In this document: piece by piece, positions 1 to 13,480 of the stretch
Layout of the letters: each line of letters starts with the position of its first letter
How positions within the stretch are numbered: position 1 is the stretch's first letter
Notes under the pieces: model-generated
What the model was told of the DNA's origin: nothing
The model's database searches: none
Seen by the model: the letters and a program-made list of their open reading frames with translations, nothing else
Position numbers and translations under genes: made by a program
Assembly (NCBI GenBank): GCA_019915135.1
Contig: JAHLMK010000009.1
Location: 1,984,001 to 2,048,000 of the forward strand
DNA length: 64,000 nt
Reading direction: 5' to 3'
Source: Strobilurus pachycystidiatus
Taxonomy: Eukaryota; Basidiomycota; Agaricomycetes; Agaricales; Physalacriaceae

Positions 1-333
1 CGTAAATGTTCCCAAAGTCCACGGTATTGTTCTCAAATTGCAAAGAAAAGACCGTCGTCGCTCGTCTGGTACTTAAATGGTTGTTGCGGTAGACAATAGA
101 GACCCTGAAAGCTGATCTCGTCGTCAATGGCATCACAGTCCCATTTTGGTGACTACGTACGGACAAGAACTTGAGAAAGAGAGCAATACAACACAAATAT
201 ATAGACAGTAACAACAGAAAAAGCAACGATTCAAGGGACCACATTCTCCTAAATACAAATACATCAGTCGCATGTCCTGACCGACGCCTACACAAATCTC
301 AGTCTCGTTCCGTTTCCCTCGAGGGTCAAAACA
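1..333. other. 3' flank of the MCM7 copy, no gene seen
   Basis: Short ORFs only, with no splice-consistent coding structure. It would hold the 3' untranslated region of the minus-strand MCM7 copy that ends at 334. Confidence 0.4.
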
Positions 334-3006
<2,673 letters not shown>

Positions 3007-4302
3007 GCTGGGCGGGTGGAAAGGGTGAAGCGGAGTTTGCCTTCGCCCATGTATTGGGAATAACCTTAGCCTGCTCTTTGTCTCTCTTTTAGCGCCTGCC
3101 CGCCGCCCACTCGTCTTCGATGAGCTGGCCGCACCTCGTCCCCTACGTCGACGTTCCCCCACTGCGACGGACCGTCACCGCCGCCGATGTCGCCGGAAAC
3201 GACTCTGACTCTGCCAAGCCTGACTCTGCGAGCACGGCTCGTCCGTCTCCCTGGAGAGTCGACCCCCCGCTCAGCGAGACGAACCTCCCTCTCGCAAAAA
3301 AGGTGAGCAGAATTCATTATTTCACAATCATATTCAATCTGAGTGGACACGATGGGCGAACGATGGACTAAACGTTCGGGTCAGTACTGAGATGTAACAG
3401 GTCTCTTCAATCTCACAATGTATACCAGACCCCGCGGAGAAGCTATGTCAAGTCAACACGCTCATCCACCGTTGTCGCCGACCCGACGCCTAGCTCATCT
3501 CGGTCGGTTGAGCAACCCTTGAATGAACGATTCCTTCGAGGTCAACGATAGGCATCGTCCGAGGTTTGGAAGCCCAACCTGCCGAGCCACCTCACTACCA
3601 GCCTCGCTAACGGGCGCTGCGCCACCGTAGCCGTACGAGGCTTTTAACGCATGGGTCCAATCGGGAGACAAATTTTCCCTCTGTTGTGCGCTATCGCGGC
3701 CTGCAGGTGGGAATATTTGCCGATTCAAACTTTGGGCGGCGAAGTGAGCGTTTTGGAAGCGACATCGCGGCGATGGGCGCCGTGAGCAACGCACCGTTGC
3801 AACCTTCAAGCACGGGAGGAAATATAGCCAAGATGTTGTGTGCAAGGTACACGGGAGGCGAGAACGTCCGCCTCCCGCTAGACCATCCGTTGGAGAAGGC
3901 TAAGATCAGAAATCTCGTCGTACAACCGCCAGGCCACGTACGAGGCCAACCAGTGCCCTACACAGGACGGCCGAGCCCCGAACGCTTCGAAGCAGAAGCC
4001 CGAGCGTCCCCTGTGCAAAAATCGAGCAGCCCGCCGACCACCGACGGGGTTGTCCACGCTGGGCGTGGACATTTGAGACGGAACCTTCGCGGAGGGCAGG
4101 GTGGGGCGCGCTCAGCCATAAAGTCGCGGCAAGGGTGATACGTAGGCTGGGCTCTGCCTTCCTGAACCCGGCTCACCAGAGGAAGTCTCCCACCCACCAC
4201 CACCAAGTCGCGATGCGTCTCCGGAAACTGGGGGAGCGCCCGTATCCTTCTTGTAGCGTTTTCTGTTACAGCGTTCCCTGCCGGTTCCGCGAGCCACGTC
4301 CG

Positions 4303-4321
4303 CCCCCCCCCCCCCCCCCCC
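4303..4321. repeat. Poly-C homopolymer (19 C)
   Basis: An uninterrupted run of C. Runs of this length are prone to length error in sequencing. Confidence 0.95.
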
Positions 4322-4680
4322 GTTTGCTTTTTTCTCTTCGGCCACGAAGCGTACGTTTTCCGGATAGTAAGAGGCCCGTAGGCGTACCGTCCGTTGTGCT
4401 GTGCAAAAGAGATGGAGGGCTCAAGTTGCTGACGACCGTTCGCATTGTCTGCAATGCAGAAGTGGTAGTTGGCCAGGAAGGGTGGGCATTCCGGAGCATT
4501 ATGTGCGTGATCTACGCGCGCTGTTCAAAATTTAGCAGCCGAGCGGCGTTTGAAGGGAGACTGGGCGATACGGGTGAGACGTAGAGACGGAAGCGCGTTG
4601 CGGTGTTTGGGCCAGAAGATGGTGACGAGGGACCAGGATAGATTCTGAGACGTGGGGGAGAACGGTCGAAGGGTGTGAAG

Positions 4681-4716
4681 GGGTTCGAGTGTGCGGCCGT
4701 ATGGCGGACATCGAGG
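4681..4716 (+). repeat. Short dispersed repeat, copy 1
   Basis: About 36 bases beginning GGGTTCGAGTGTGCGGC recur at 27775-27809 in the same orientation with two mismatches by eye. Flanks differ. Probably a fragment of an unidentified dispersed element. Confidence 0.6.
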
Positions 4717-5468
4717 AAGGGGATGGCGGGCAGGAAGAAACCGGGGTCCAATTTATTAATGATTATGTACTGGGGCCCTCCGTCGGCATTGGCCCCCGTC
4801 CCGATCGATCCACAGAGCTCCGCTCAACCGTTCGATTTTGTATTTGAATGAGTACGGTAATCTGTTCTAAGATTTCGGGTGTAAGGATTACAAGAGAAGA
4901 GCCCGATACTCAGACAGCCTACTTCTGTGCTTACACTGGGCTTCAGGCCTTCAGGCCTGGATGGCATGAACGCTCGCAGCGTTGTTGGCAACGGTATTCA
5001 TCAACACCGACATAGCTTAGTCATCTGTAGTCACTTGTTCGGACATTCGTCCCGGAATATTTCGTACATAACGTTCTGTGCCCATCCAGCGCCCATCTAG
5101 AGTCCATCCGCCGCGCCACCTTGCGTACACATTCCCTCACCGCCCCGTCCTTGACTCCATCCATTCACACCAATCATCGAGAGGCTTGCTGACGCGACCC
5201 CCATCTACGAACGCGTTTCTACAAAGGAGAATGGACATCCAGTGTCCCTGTATGTGCGCACTGTTCACAATCTCTTGCCGCATCTTTCCTTTGCATCATA
5301 CTCACAAAGAAATCTTCCTTGGTCCGCGCTAACTTCACATCAAAGGGCACATCGTCGCTGGGCCTTGCCTTCTTGTCTCTTTGTCTCACATCATCCCCTT
5401 CCACACCTCTTCCTTAAAAAGAAAGTCGTCTGTTCAGCAACGGGTGCTCGTCGCCCAAGTACTTTGAC

Positions 5469-7112
5469 ATGGAGCGCCTGCAGCTCGCTCGTACCGATCT
5501 TCCTGGGAGCGTTTTGTCGCCAACCGTATGTCCCTCAAGATTATATATCTCTGTGCATTTATTTCTAGGTAACAGACACAGCTAATACCGACTGATAACT
5601 TGCTCGACTCCGTCGTGCACTCTTTGTCTCAAATCAGTCTACAGGAGCGTGAAGTGTCAACATTCCCTGTGTTGCCCCCAGTTCGTCACATTTTCTCGTT
5701 CGCACCTGCCCTCACAATTTTGCTTTCATCTAGAGAGCAGCCCTATCGCTTTCATCGACTTCTCCAGTATATTCCGAGACGGCTGTCGAAGCTGATTCAA
5801 CTGTATTGCACCATTGAGTTTGTCTTTCGCGTGCACTTACCCCGCACTTAGGAGGACCACACAGTGGTCTTCTCCAAGGACAGTCTGCGTCTGATCCCCT
5901 GGAGTAGATCATGGGACTACGCTGACGGTTCGCTGCTATATGCGCAAGAGCATCGGGTTGGTTATGTCCTTATTTCGCATATCGACTCGACTGACTATTT
6001 ATATGTACTAGGTACGAAAGCGCGCCCATTCGGCTTCGTCTTCCGAGCAGTCGACGTTCTGCCAGATATCACAACTTCCCCGACATCACAAGAAAGTGCG
6101 ACGCACTCGCAAGAAGGCTAAGATTCGAGCGGTGTCGCCCGAACCCACTCCAAAGGTCGACTCGGATGTGCCAACTTCAGTCACAGTCGAGCGCCCTCCG
6201 TCACTTAAGGTCGATGTCCCACCTCAGCATACCAGTGTTTCTTCCGGAACCATTGTTGCAGCTACCGGTCTCTCTCTGGAAGAATTGACGATTTTGTATC
6301 CTGGTAGGGTTATCAGTAAGGAGGCCGGGTTGATCGTCATCGCCAAGTTTGATACACCGACATCCCGGCGCGAGGAGAATTCGAGGAAGTTCAAGGCACC
6401 ACAAAAAGCATTGGTCTCGGGAACTTTCGAAGATCGGGACCTTGTGAAGGACGGTAGCATCGGTAAGCATAGAAAACTCCTGATCACACATATACTTGTC
6501 TGACACGACACCACACACAAATAGTCTGGGCAAGGGGAGGTCGGTCCTTCAGGAAATGTCCCCGTGCGCCTACTCATCGTCACATAGAGACTTGGTACCC
6601 TGCGACTGTCGTCAATAAGGACCGCGAAGACATTCCCTCAAACGTGAAAAAAAGATACCTCGAGGAGGTCACAAAGTTGATCAATAGAGAAGAGATAAGG
6701 AGTACTGATGAGTGCTTCATTGTGCAATACTTTGACAATACTGGACTCTGGTGAGTAATCACACTCACTTGGGCGAACATCATCTGACACAGAGCAGGGG
6801 TTTCGTTCCGTTTCTGCTCCTCAAAGAGTTCAACGTCCATCCCGGTAAGCAAAGCGCTCAGGAAACGCTACTTCAAGTTCGTGACACTAAAGCAAGGCAG
6901 AGCTTGACAAAGATTTGATTGCTCGCAAATCCGATAGACAACCAGGGCCTAAGAAGAAGTGGGCAAGGAGACGTGCCGGAGTGGAGAAAGCCTATTGGTG
7001 CGTGATACAGTGCTCTATCATTCTTTGTGCTGAAATGAGCCTCAGTCGTGCGTTAAAGGTATTACTGCAACGTGCAGACGAGGGCATTCCTTCTGGCTCT
7101 TTAAGTACGTGA
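5469..7112 (+). CDS. Basic nuclear protein with a PWWP/Tudor-like segment (multi-exon)
   Basis: Spliced model: exon 1 5469-5525 (MERLQLARTDLPGSVLSPT), a short exon at 5645-5680, an exon from 5851, one from about 6001 to 6462, then exons opening at 6526, 6797, 6902 and 7049; stop at 7112. Phases agree at all junctions I checked. The middle is rich in RKR, RRTRKKAK and KKKWARRR clusters, which suggest nuclear localisation and DNA contact. The segment VWARGG..WYPATVV (from 6526) followed by FIVQYFDNTG-WGFVPFLLLKEF reads like the beta-barrel of PWWP/Tudor domains: an aromatic WYPA strand, then V-x-Y-F-D and a W-x-F-V strand. That assignment is inference from pattern. The two most 5' exons are the least certain. 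No close family recognised. Confidence 0.5.
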
Positions 7113-7412
7113 CAGTTTGCAGTACATATAAGAACGTTACGAACTCCCGACTGCCTAAATTTTTTTTTCATCCCATAAACGTATGGTCGGCAGTACATAC
7201 GGCTACAGACTAATGTAGATATTTTACCTGCTAGGCGCAATCGTCCGAGTCATCTGGATTCCGGTCTGTAGTAGTGGGTCCACTCGTATCCGTCCGCGAC
7301 CTCTAACAACAAATTGGCCTTTTATCCTCGAGGCAGACACTCTTTGTGGCGTTGGCTAGACAACTCGATAGTCTGTGGTACTGATTGGTACTGGTACAGC
7401 ACGATGCGTAGG

Positions 7413-8417
7413 CTAAGCCCCGCTTCCACGATGCCCATTGGAAGGCCCAGTGTTGTCCTGGAAAGCCTGCCTGACAGTCGCTAAGGTCCACTCTGGAAAA
7501 CTCCCTCCAACGTCGACCACCTCAGCTTCCCCATTGGTGAGGTCAGTGAGGTCGGCGAGGGAAACCTTCTCGTTTCTGAAGGGAAACGGTCCTCTGTTTG
7601 TAAAGCTATCAGTCTCCGATGGTGTAAGTAGATCGTTGAAAGGTCTGCGAGACCACATGGGTATATGTTCGATGAATGTAGTGCCAATGGAAGGCTCACT
7701 GCAATAGCTCCGCCATGGTGTATCTTTGTAAGAACGAGAACACCTCTATGTGCGTCCGAGCAAGCAGAAAACTCAGGCGCCTACAGAAAGAGGACCATGG
7801 CTCTGCCGTGAGCTGAATGTGATTGTGATTTGGATGTCGAATGGTGAGCTTGGCCATGGCTTCGATGGCCGGCGCATAAGCAGACGTACTCTGCTTAGCC
7901 AGCTCTGCCAAAAGGTCGTGTATGGAAGACGCATCAGCGGTGCCAGAGAGGCTAAACAAAGGGCGGTCAATCCGATATCCTCGGTCGCTACTATATGCTT
8001 ACAGCTTTGCAGTAATCTTGAAGCGGAGGAATTTCACATTGTGTATGTAGACGTTCATGAGAAACGGTATGTCGGCAGGAGCAATTTTGCCATCAAATAC
8101 ATCCCGCCTGAGTCGAGGCTTGTCCAGTAGTAGTATAATTGGCCGGTTTGTCGTGAGTGGCAGATTCACTGGAGGCGCTGTAGGCGGTGCTGGGTTGTCC
8201 ATGATGGATGTGAGGACTGGGGAACTGTTGTCGAAGCGGAGCCTTTGAAAGTACTTGACAGAAACTACTACACGAGGACCAGAGCCGTAGTCGGGGCTTC
8301 AATTTCAGCATGCCCTCCTTGTTCACACAGATGGATTGTATTGCACGATAGTATTGATGATACGACATTACGGAAAAGAAGTCTTGAAAGTGTCACCTTT
8401 GACGCAAGAGTAGCCAA
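7413..8417 (-). CDS. Unrecognised multi-exon protein (5' end not found)
   Basis: Four exons join in phase: about 8417-8381 (CVKGDTFKTSFP), 8300-8003 (SVKYFQRLRFD, then RPIILLLDKPRLRRDVFDGK and DIPFLMNVYIHNVKFLRFKI), 7951-7700 (LLAELAKQSTSAYAPAIEAM, AEPWSSFCRRLSFLLARTHIE, ending MAELLQ), and a last exon from 7646 to the TAG at 7413 (FNDLLTPSETDSF, VVDVGGSFPEW). Introns are about 50-75 nt with normal ends. The first part looks beta-rich and the second helical. I do not recognise the family. An exon upstream of 8417 is likely because no start codon precedes the first block. The gene lies tail-to-head downstream of the WD40 gene on the same strand, with about 290 bases between. Confidence 0.5.
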
Positions 8418-8703
8418 CTCAAGAGCGACTTATGGCCGTGGTGAAAGGTGTGCGTGAATAGCGAAGCTACCAACGTCAGGAGGAACTTGTCCGATGCTTG
8501 GTCGGCTGCATGATGTATGATAGCTAATGTGGCTTGAGCATGGACTACGACTCGCACGTTCTCCGACCTCGCGCAGATGCAGCGTTTTGGGCGACTCCAA
8601 TATGAATGTGCCATTCCAGGCAGGCCTACATAACTCCCAATTTTGCGAAGCAAACGTTGCGGTCTTTCATATATCACATTGGTTCGCACATGCAATCTCC
8701 GTA

Positions 8704-10491
8704 TCAGTTACAAAAGCTATTGGTCGAGCTAAACGTAGACGACGAGGTTGTGGAAGATCCCCGGTGCGTCGCTACCGTGGGAAGTGCTTGAACGACGGTT
8801 TGTACCAAGATCGTCGTGGTAGTACCCGGCATTTGCTCAAACACTGTGACCGTCGGAGCGCTGGCGACTGTCATATTCTCTCCCATTTCCTGAACAAACG
8901 TCGCAGCAGCGGAGAAGTAGTTGGCAAGGAAAACAACGACGCCGCTGAATATCCGGAAGGTAACGATGAAGAAAGCGGCGATGTGTTCCCAGGTGAGAAG
9001 GTGCGACTGCACCATCACACTCAGGCAGAGAGTCACTGTTCCGAGAACGATGCGTAAGTTTGCCCTCATATATCGAAAAGCAGACAAGAAGTGGTGTGGT
9101 AAGTCCTAGTCGTTGTCAGCAAGAATTGTTGGCTTCATTGTTGTGACTGACTCTCAGAGATCCTAAAGCACCCCCATATGGATCCGACGAACGGCGTTTC
9201 CAGATTTTGACACTAGCTCCGTAGGTTTTCTCACTGATACCGGTAGCGATGTATTCCGTCTTCTGAAGCTTTGTATAAGCCTAGACCGCTATGAGCCACG
9301 TGCAGGGAGAGGTGAGCGCATTGGTCTTACCAGTGCTTGGACGAGATCCTTGACTGAGGATGGTTTAGAACGTTGCTACCACAACACAACATAGGAAGAC
9401 CCACAAGTGGAGTGTTCCAAAATTTCGCGTTCGTCAGTGGTAAGGTCTATGATTGTGGCAACGCCGCGGCTACTGCCCAATAATATGGCTTTGCCATCGT
9501 GAACGAAAACAACGGGAATGATGGTGTTCTGAAGGATGTCGTCGATGACCGTGCTTTTGAGACCGCAAGTGGACCCCAACGTATACAGATCAACACCGTC
9601 AAGCAAATTGGAAGCCGCCAGCAGTAAGCCGTCTTCTGAGATCGCGGACTTCCCACTGCATCAATGAGTAGAGCTCGTATCTCGTAAGAGCAACGTGCAC
9701 ATACATACGAGCCGAGGGGAGTATTTTCCAGACTGGCTCCCACTTCCCTAAGGTGAGGGAATGGCACCTGTGGCTGCATGAGTGACACGTATCGTGGGAG
9801 GAGACCACATACATAATACCGTGGTTGAGGTAGGAGACAATAACTCTGTCGTTGTGACGGGGAACATGTACGGCTGTTGGGCGTATGATTGGATTTTCAA
9901 AGTCCAGGCGATAAGGGAACTCGGGCGGCCTAAGAGAAAACCGAACTTGGAAATCTGTAGGACATAGGTGAGCCGCGATGCAGACGAGGCAAACGAGGCA
10001 ATGTCTATTGAGTACTTACCCTCCTTCAGTACAGTGACGGTTTTCCCGTGGCCTACAATCATGCATCCGTTCCAGTCAAAGGCTAAGCATCGGATGGGCC
10101 CATCCAAGCTTATGAGGTGTTTTTTTGAGGTATTGTGGACAATCTAGCGGTAATGAATATAGATACCGGACGGGGCTTTCATTTCTCTGACCTTCTTGTC
10201 GGGCTTCTGAAATTCGTAGATGGTGCCTGCCCGTGTGCCTACAAAGAGACAGCGTGCTCTGGACGCTGGTTCGCGTGGATTCCAGGACAGAGCGTCAACG
10301 GCCGTTGACACCTTCTCGTAGGTGCTTCGTGGAGTACCGCCGGAGGTCGTGAAAACCCGCACAGTGCCGTCCTCACACGCTGTCGCCAGATAGCACCCGT
10401 CCCAGGAAAATTCCATAGCATTGACGGTTCCTTTGTGGCAATCCTTGATAGTTCGGTGAAGGGAATACGAGGCTGTGGACATCGAGGCCAT
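8704..10491 (-). CDS. WD40-repeat protein with C-terminal membrane segment
   Basis: The first exon (10491 to about 10162) encodes two WD-type blades: GTVNAMEFSWDGCYLATAC-EDGTVRVF and AVDALSWNP..CLFVGTRAGTIYEF. Further blades follow after short introns: GPIRCLAFDWNGCMIVGHGKTVTVLKE, RVIVSYLNHGIM, SEDGLLLAASNLLDGVDLY, and PVVFVHDGKAILLGSSRG-ATIIDL. A segment YIATGISEK..VKIWKR leads to the last exon, which holds one or two hydrophobic stretches (IVLGTVTLCLSVMV and AAFFIVTFRIFSGVVVFL) and a Thr/Ser-rich tail ending at 8704. This propeller-plus-membrane-tail build is common in multi-copy families of agaricomycetes; function unknown. One junction near 9655-9700 could not be kept in frame with full confidence, so either a missed splice or a frameshift exists there. 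Confidence 0.65.
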
Positions 10492-10739
10492 CGAAGGGGT
10501 TTGAAGGTGGGGAAAGAAAGGGTTGAGAAAGTAAGCGAAAGCGACTCAGACGTGCATTTTGTAAGTAAGCCTCGTGTTCTCAGTGAGGTTGATTTGAAAA
10601 TACTGGCACGGGTGGAGCGCATGGTCTGCGTCCGTCGTCCAGTCGAAGTATGAAACCGACCGAATAATTTCAGAACGGGGTGTTCGTACATAGATTCAAA
10701 GCACGACACAATCTGCGATGGCTCACCTGAACGAATCTC

Positions 10740-11044
10740 TTAGGAAACTAGTGCAGGATGTAAAACCTGAACGGACGGCCACTCCGTCAGGCCCATCAAC
10801 GACTCTGCATGGAAAACGGCGGGGTATTCCGTAAATTCGCGCTGGATAGAGTTGAACACGTACAGAATGCGGCGCGCGTCGACGTGTCCCGAGTGGAAGA
10901 CACCATGTAACCGACCTACTACTACCTGGCGGTTCGGGAGGCAGAAGGTGGCCGTCTCTCGCCCTTCTGATTAGAACCCAAATCCCAAGTGTGAGGTCTT
11001 CAATCTGTCGAAGGACCGACGGGGAGATGAGCAATGCCTTCCAT
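10740..11044 (-). CDS. Possible small two-exon protein
   Basis: Exon 1 begins at ATG 11044 (MEGIAHLPV). The proposed intron ends at an AATCAG acceptor near 10971 and joins in phase to GRETATFCLPNRQVVVGRLH, continuing with HVDARRILYVFNSIQREFTE and AVFHAESLMGLTEWPSVQ to TAA at 10740. The donor GTCCTT is weak. The second exon looks coding by residue composition, but I do not recognise a family. It might instead be the last exon of a gene whose start lies further upstream. Confidence 0.35.
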
Positions 11045-11768
11045 ATGAAAAAAAAAGATCACAGTAACACGCAGGTGGTCGAAGTCGTCTTGTCCAAGAG
11101 AAGCCGGATAATTGGACGAGGGAGGAGGAGGGGAGGATAGAACCTAAAGGTTGTAGGTGTTCGCGTCGCGCGTGGCCCCACCACTCGCTCGCAGGCCGGC
11201 GGGTTGCGCACCGCGGGCGGTATCGTCCTCCCTTTCTCTGAGATTGTGGAATCTGAAACTGAATTCATGCAATTGAGTGAAGCAAACAGAAGGAAACGAC
11301 GAATTGACATCAAATCGGCAATCCGGAAATTGAATAGCACTTGATCACGATTTCGATGCCATCAAATTCCCTAAGACTTTGGCTTACGACCGCGACGGCA
11401 TCCTCCTCTGCCCGACCACCGACTTGCACCCAGCGCCAGCAGCGCAACCGCGATGCAGATGACAACCTCTCCTCTTTTCTATCCACGCGCCGGCATGCCA
11501 GTCCGCCCACTGCAATACCAGCAAAGCGAACGGCTCCAGGCTCCGAGTCGGACCACTGCAGTGCAGACGAGACAGAGATGAGACGTCAAGAGGGACCTCC
11601 AGCGAGCAGAGCCCACGGCAGGGTACGTGTCCTCTTCTCTGACCCGGATACTGAGTTGAGAAGGAATCTTCATAGCATGTAGATCTAGATGTTGACAGAC
11701 GCGACGAACGTAGCACACGTAGATCCCCTTCTCCAACGGAACCAGATGCTTTCACTCCGAATTATGGC

Positions 11769-12752
11769 ATGGAGAATGAACCAGATGCAGTCCCACCGCG
11801 TCGCGCTCCGTCGGCTCAACCTGCGCGACTACCTACTCCCTCATTCGTCCAAGACCAGAAACGCAACGAATTCTATGCATCACCCACCTGGGTTGCTCAT
11901 GGCGAATGTGTTGAGCGTGCAACGCGGCACTTCCCCTTCTCTTTTGGCCGAGTTCCTCGTAACATCGTGCTAAAGATTAACTCGGGCTACAAGGCACACG
12001 AATATCAACTCTATCTCTATGGTCTTGGCCCCGCTCTCCTCCATTCAATTCTTCCCTTTGCGCACTGGACGAACTGTTGCAAATTTGCTCGCGCCATGCA
12101 GCTTTCTCATCAGACTCGTCGGGTTTCTGCCGAGCAGGTCCAGGACATCACAAGACTATTCAACGAGTTTGAGCGTGGATACGAGAAACTGTACTATCAG
12201 CGCCGTCCAGACCGTCTTCATATGGTTTGACAGAGTATTCACATGCTCACTCACATTGGACCAGAGATCGTTCGGCTGGGACCGCTCTCATGCTACGCTC
12301 AATGGCCCATGGAGATGATAATCGGCAACGTTACTGCAGAGATTCGCTCGCAGAAAGATCCCTATGCATGTGCAGCTGAGCGTGCCGTTCTACGCGCGCA
12401 GACGAACAGCATCGGGCATATATTTCCTCGGGTCGCGCTTGTTGCTGCTGATGCACAGACCTCCGACAAACTCCCCAAGTACTCGAAAAAGGTTGAAGGG
12501 ACTGATTACGTTCTCCTTGCTCGTCGGGAAACCACACTCACATTAAGCAACGATTCTTGGGAAGTCGATGCAATTCACACATTCTGGGATCATATGGGTT
12601 GGCCCGACAAAGTTCAATGGGGAAAGGCTATCAGTTGTTGGGGAAGACTACGTCTTGCGAACAGACAAATTGCTCGCTCTCTGTGGATGGAGACACACCC
12701 TGCCTTACAGCGAGAGGTACGAGTCACTCGTAATGTCAAGGTATGTCTCTAG
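11769..12752 (+). pseudogene. Remnant of a CACTA-like transposase (DUF4218-type C-terminal region)
   Basis: The reading frame carries the order of motifs seen in basidiomycete DUF4218-type transposases: GYKAHEYQLYLYGLGPALLH, FAHWTNCCKFARAMQLSHQ, FNEFERGYEKLYYQRRPDRL, then QSIHMLTHIGPEIVRLGPLS, CYAQWPMEMIIGNVTAEIR, and RLRLANRQIARSLWMET near the end. The N-terminal catalytic half is absent. An in-frame TGA at 12228-12230 replaces a position that is normally Arg before QSIH; CGA to TGA is a single C-to-T change. It is therefore a truncated, inactivated copy. A block upstream at about 11345-11460 (FDAIKFPKTLAYDRDGILL in a third frame) may belong to the same element. Confidence 0.75.
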
Positions 12753-13480
12753 TTCTCGACATATCATGTGAAAGAATCCAGTATAAGCTGGTCTGAGTGG
12801 CCATAGTGACGAGATCGAGGAGGAAGAACAGAGCGAATGTGCTTCCAAAATGCCACCCGACGTCCAGTCAATCTCAGGTCGCAAATTCTGCATTTGCTTC
12901 GTGACGATGGCGGTCCAGATCCTTCGAGGGGGAGATTGAGAATGACGAAATATATATAGAGATCAGCCAAGTTGACCACCATCACACAGCAAGCATTCGA
13001 TCAGCGGGAAGGATATGGGTATATCGTCAGAGACGTGTACGCGTACTGTCGACCGCCACTCAATCGCTCCAACTCAACGGCGCGTAACATGCACCGCCAC
13101 TTCCTTTCTCATTTCCAGTCTTGTAACACGTAGCTACATATACTTCATTTGCCGGCGAGGAGGATAAAGATAGTTCGCTCCTTTTGGTACCCGAATGCAA
13201 ACGCACGGAGTCGGTTAACGATATCGTGTCATCGAGTGCGCATTGGTATCAAGAAGGAAGTGAGTGTGGGCACAGAACCGCAATACGTCGCTCGCCTGCG
13301 GAAATATCCGAGACACAACAAGACGTCTGAGTCGGTCTGACTTCGATCCTCGGACAATGCCGTCTGATTGCACGTCATTCGTTCGTTCGTTCATTCGGCA
13401 CGGACCGTGCACCCATCGCGATTTTGGATTGTCCGCCGCCTAGCTCGCCCTCCCTATTCGCATCCACATCGTCTTCAACG
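12753..13480. other. Spacer between transposase remnant and JmjC gene
   Basis: No supported gene. The 3' part is presumably the promoter and 5' untranslated region of the JmjC gene; I see no clear TATA box. Confidence 0.35.

Larger units (their letters stand above)
3007..5468. other. Gene-poor GC-rich interval
   Basis: No ORF here shows a recognisable domain or a splice-consistent model. A short plus-strand ORF at 3120-3371 lies just upstream of the MCM7 copy and could be a divergent first exon, but I could not extend it. The interval holds a poly-C run (4303-4321) and a short sequence that recurs at 27.8 kb. Confidence 0.4.

Noticed and set aside
4681..4716. GGGTTCGAG as a tRNA B box
   Set aside because: Following bases do not continue to the B-box consensus, and no A box lies upstream at the right distance.
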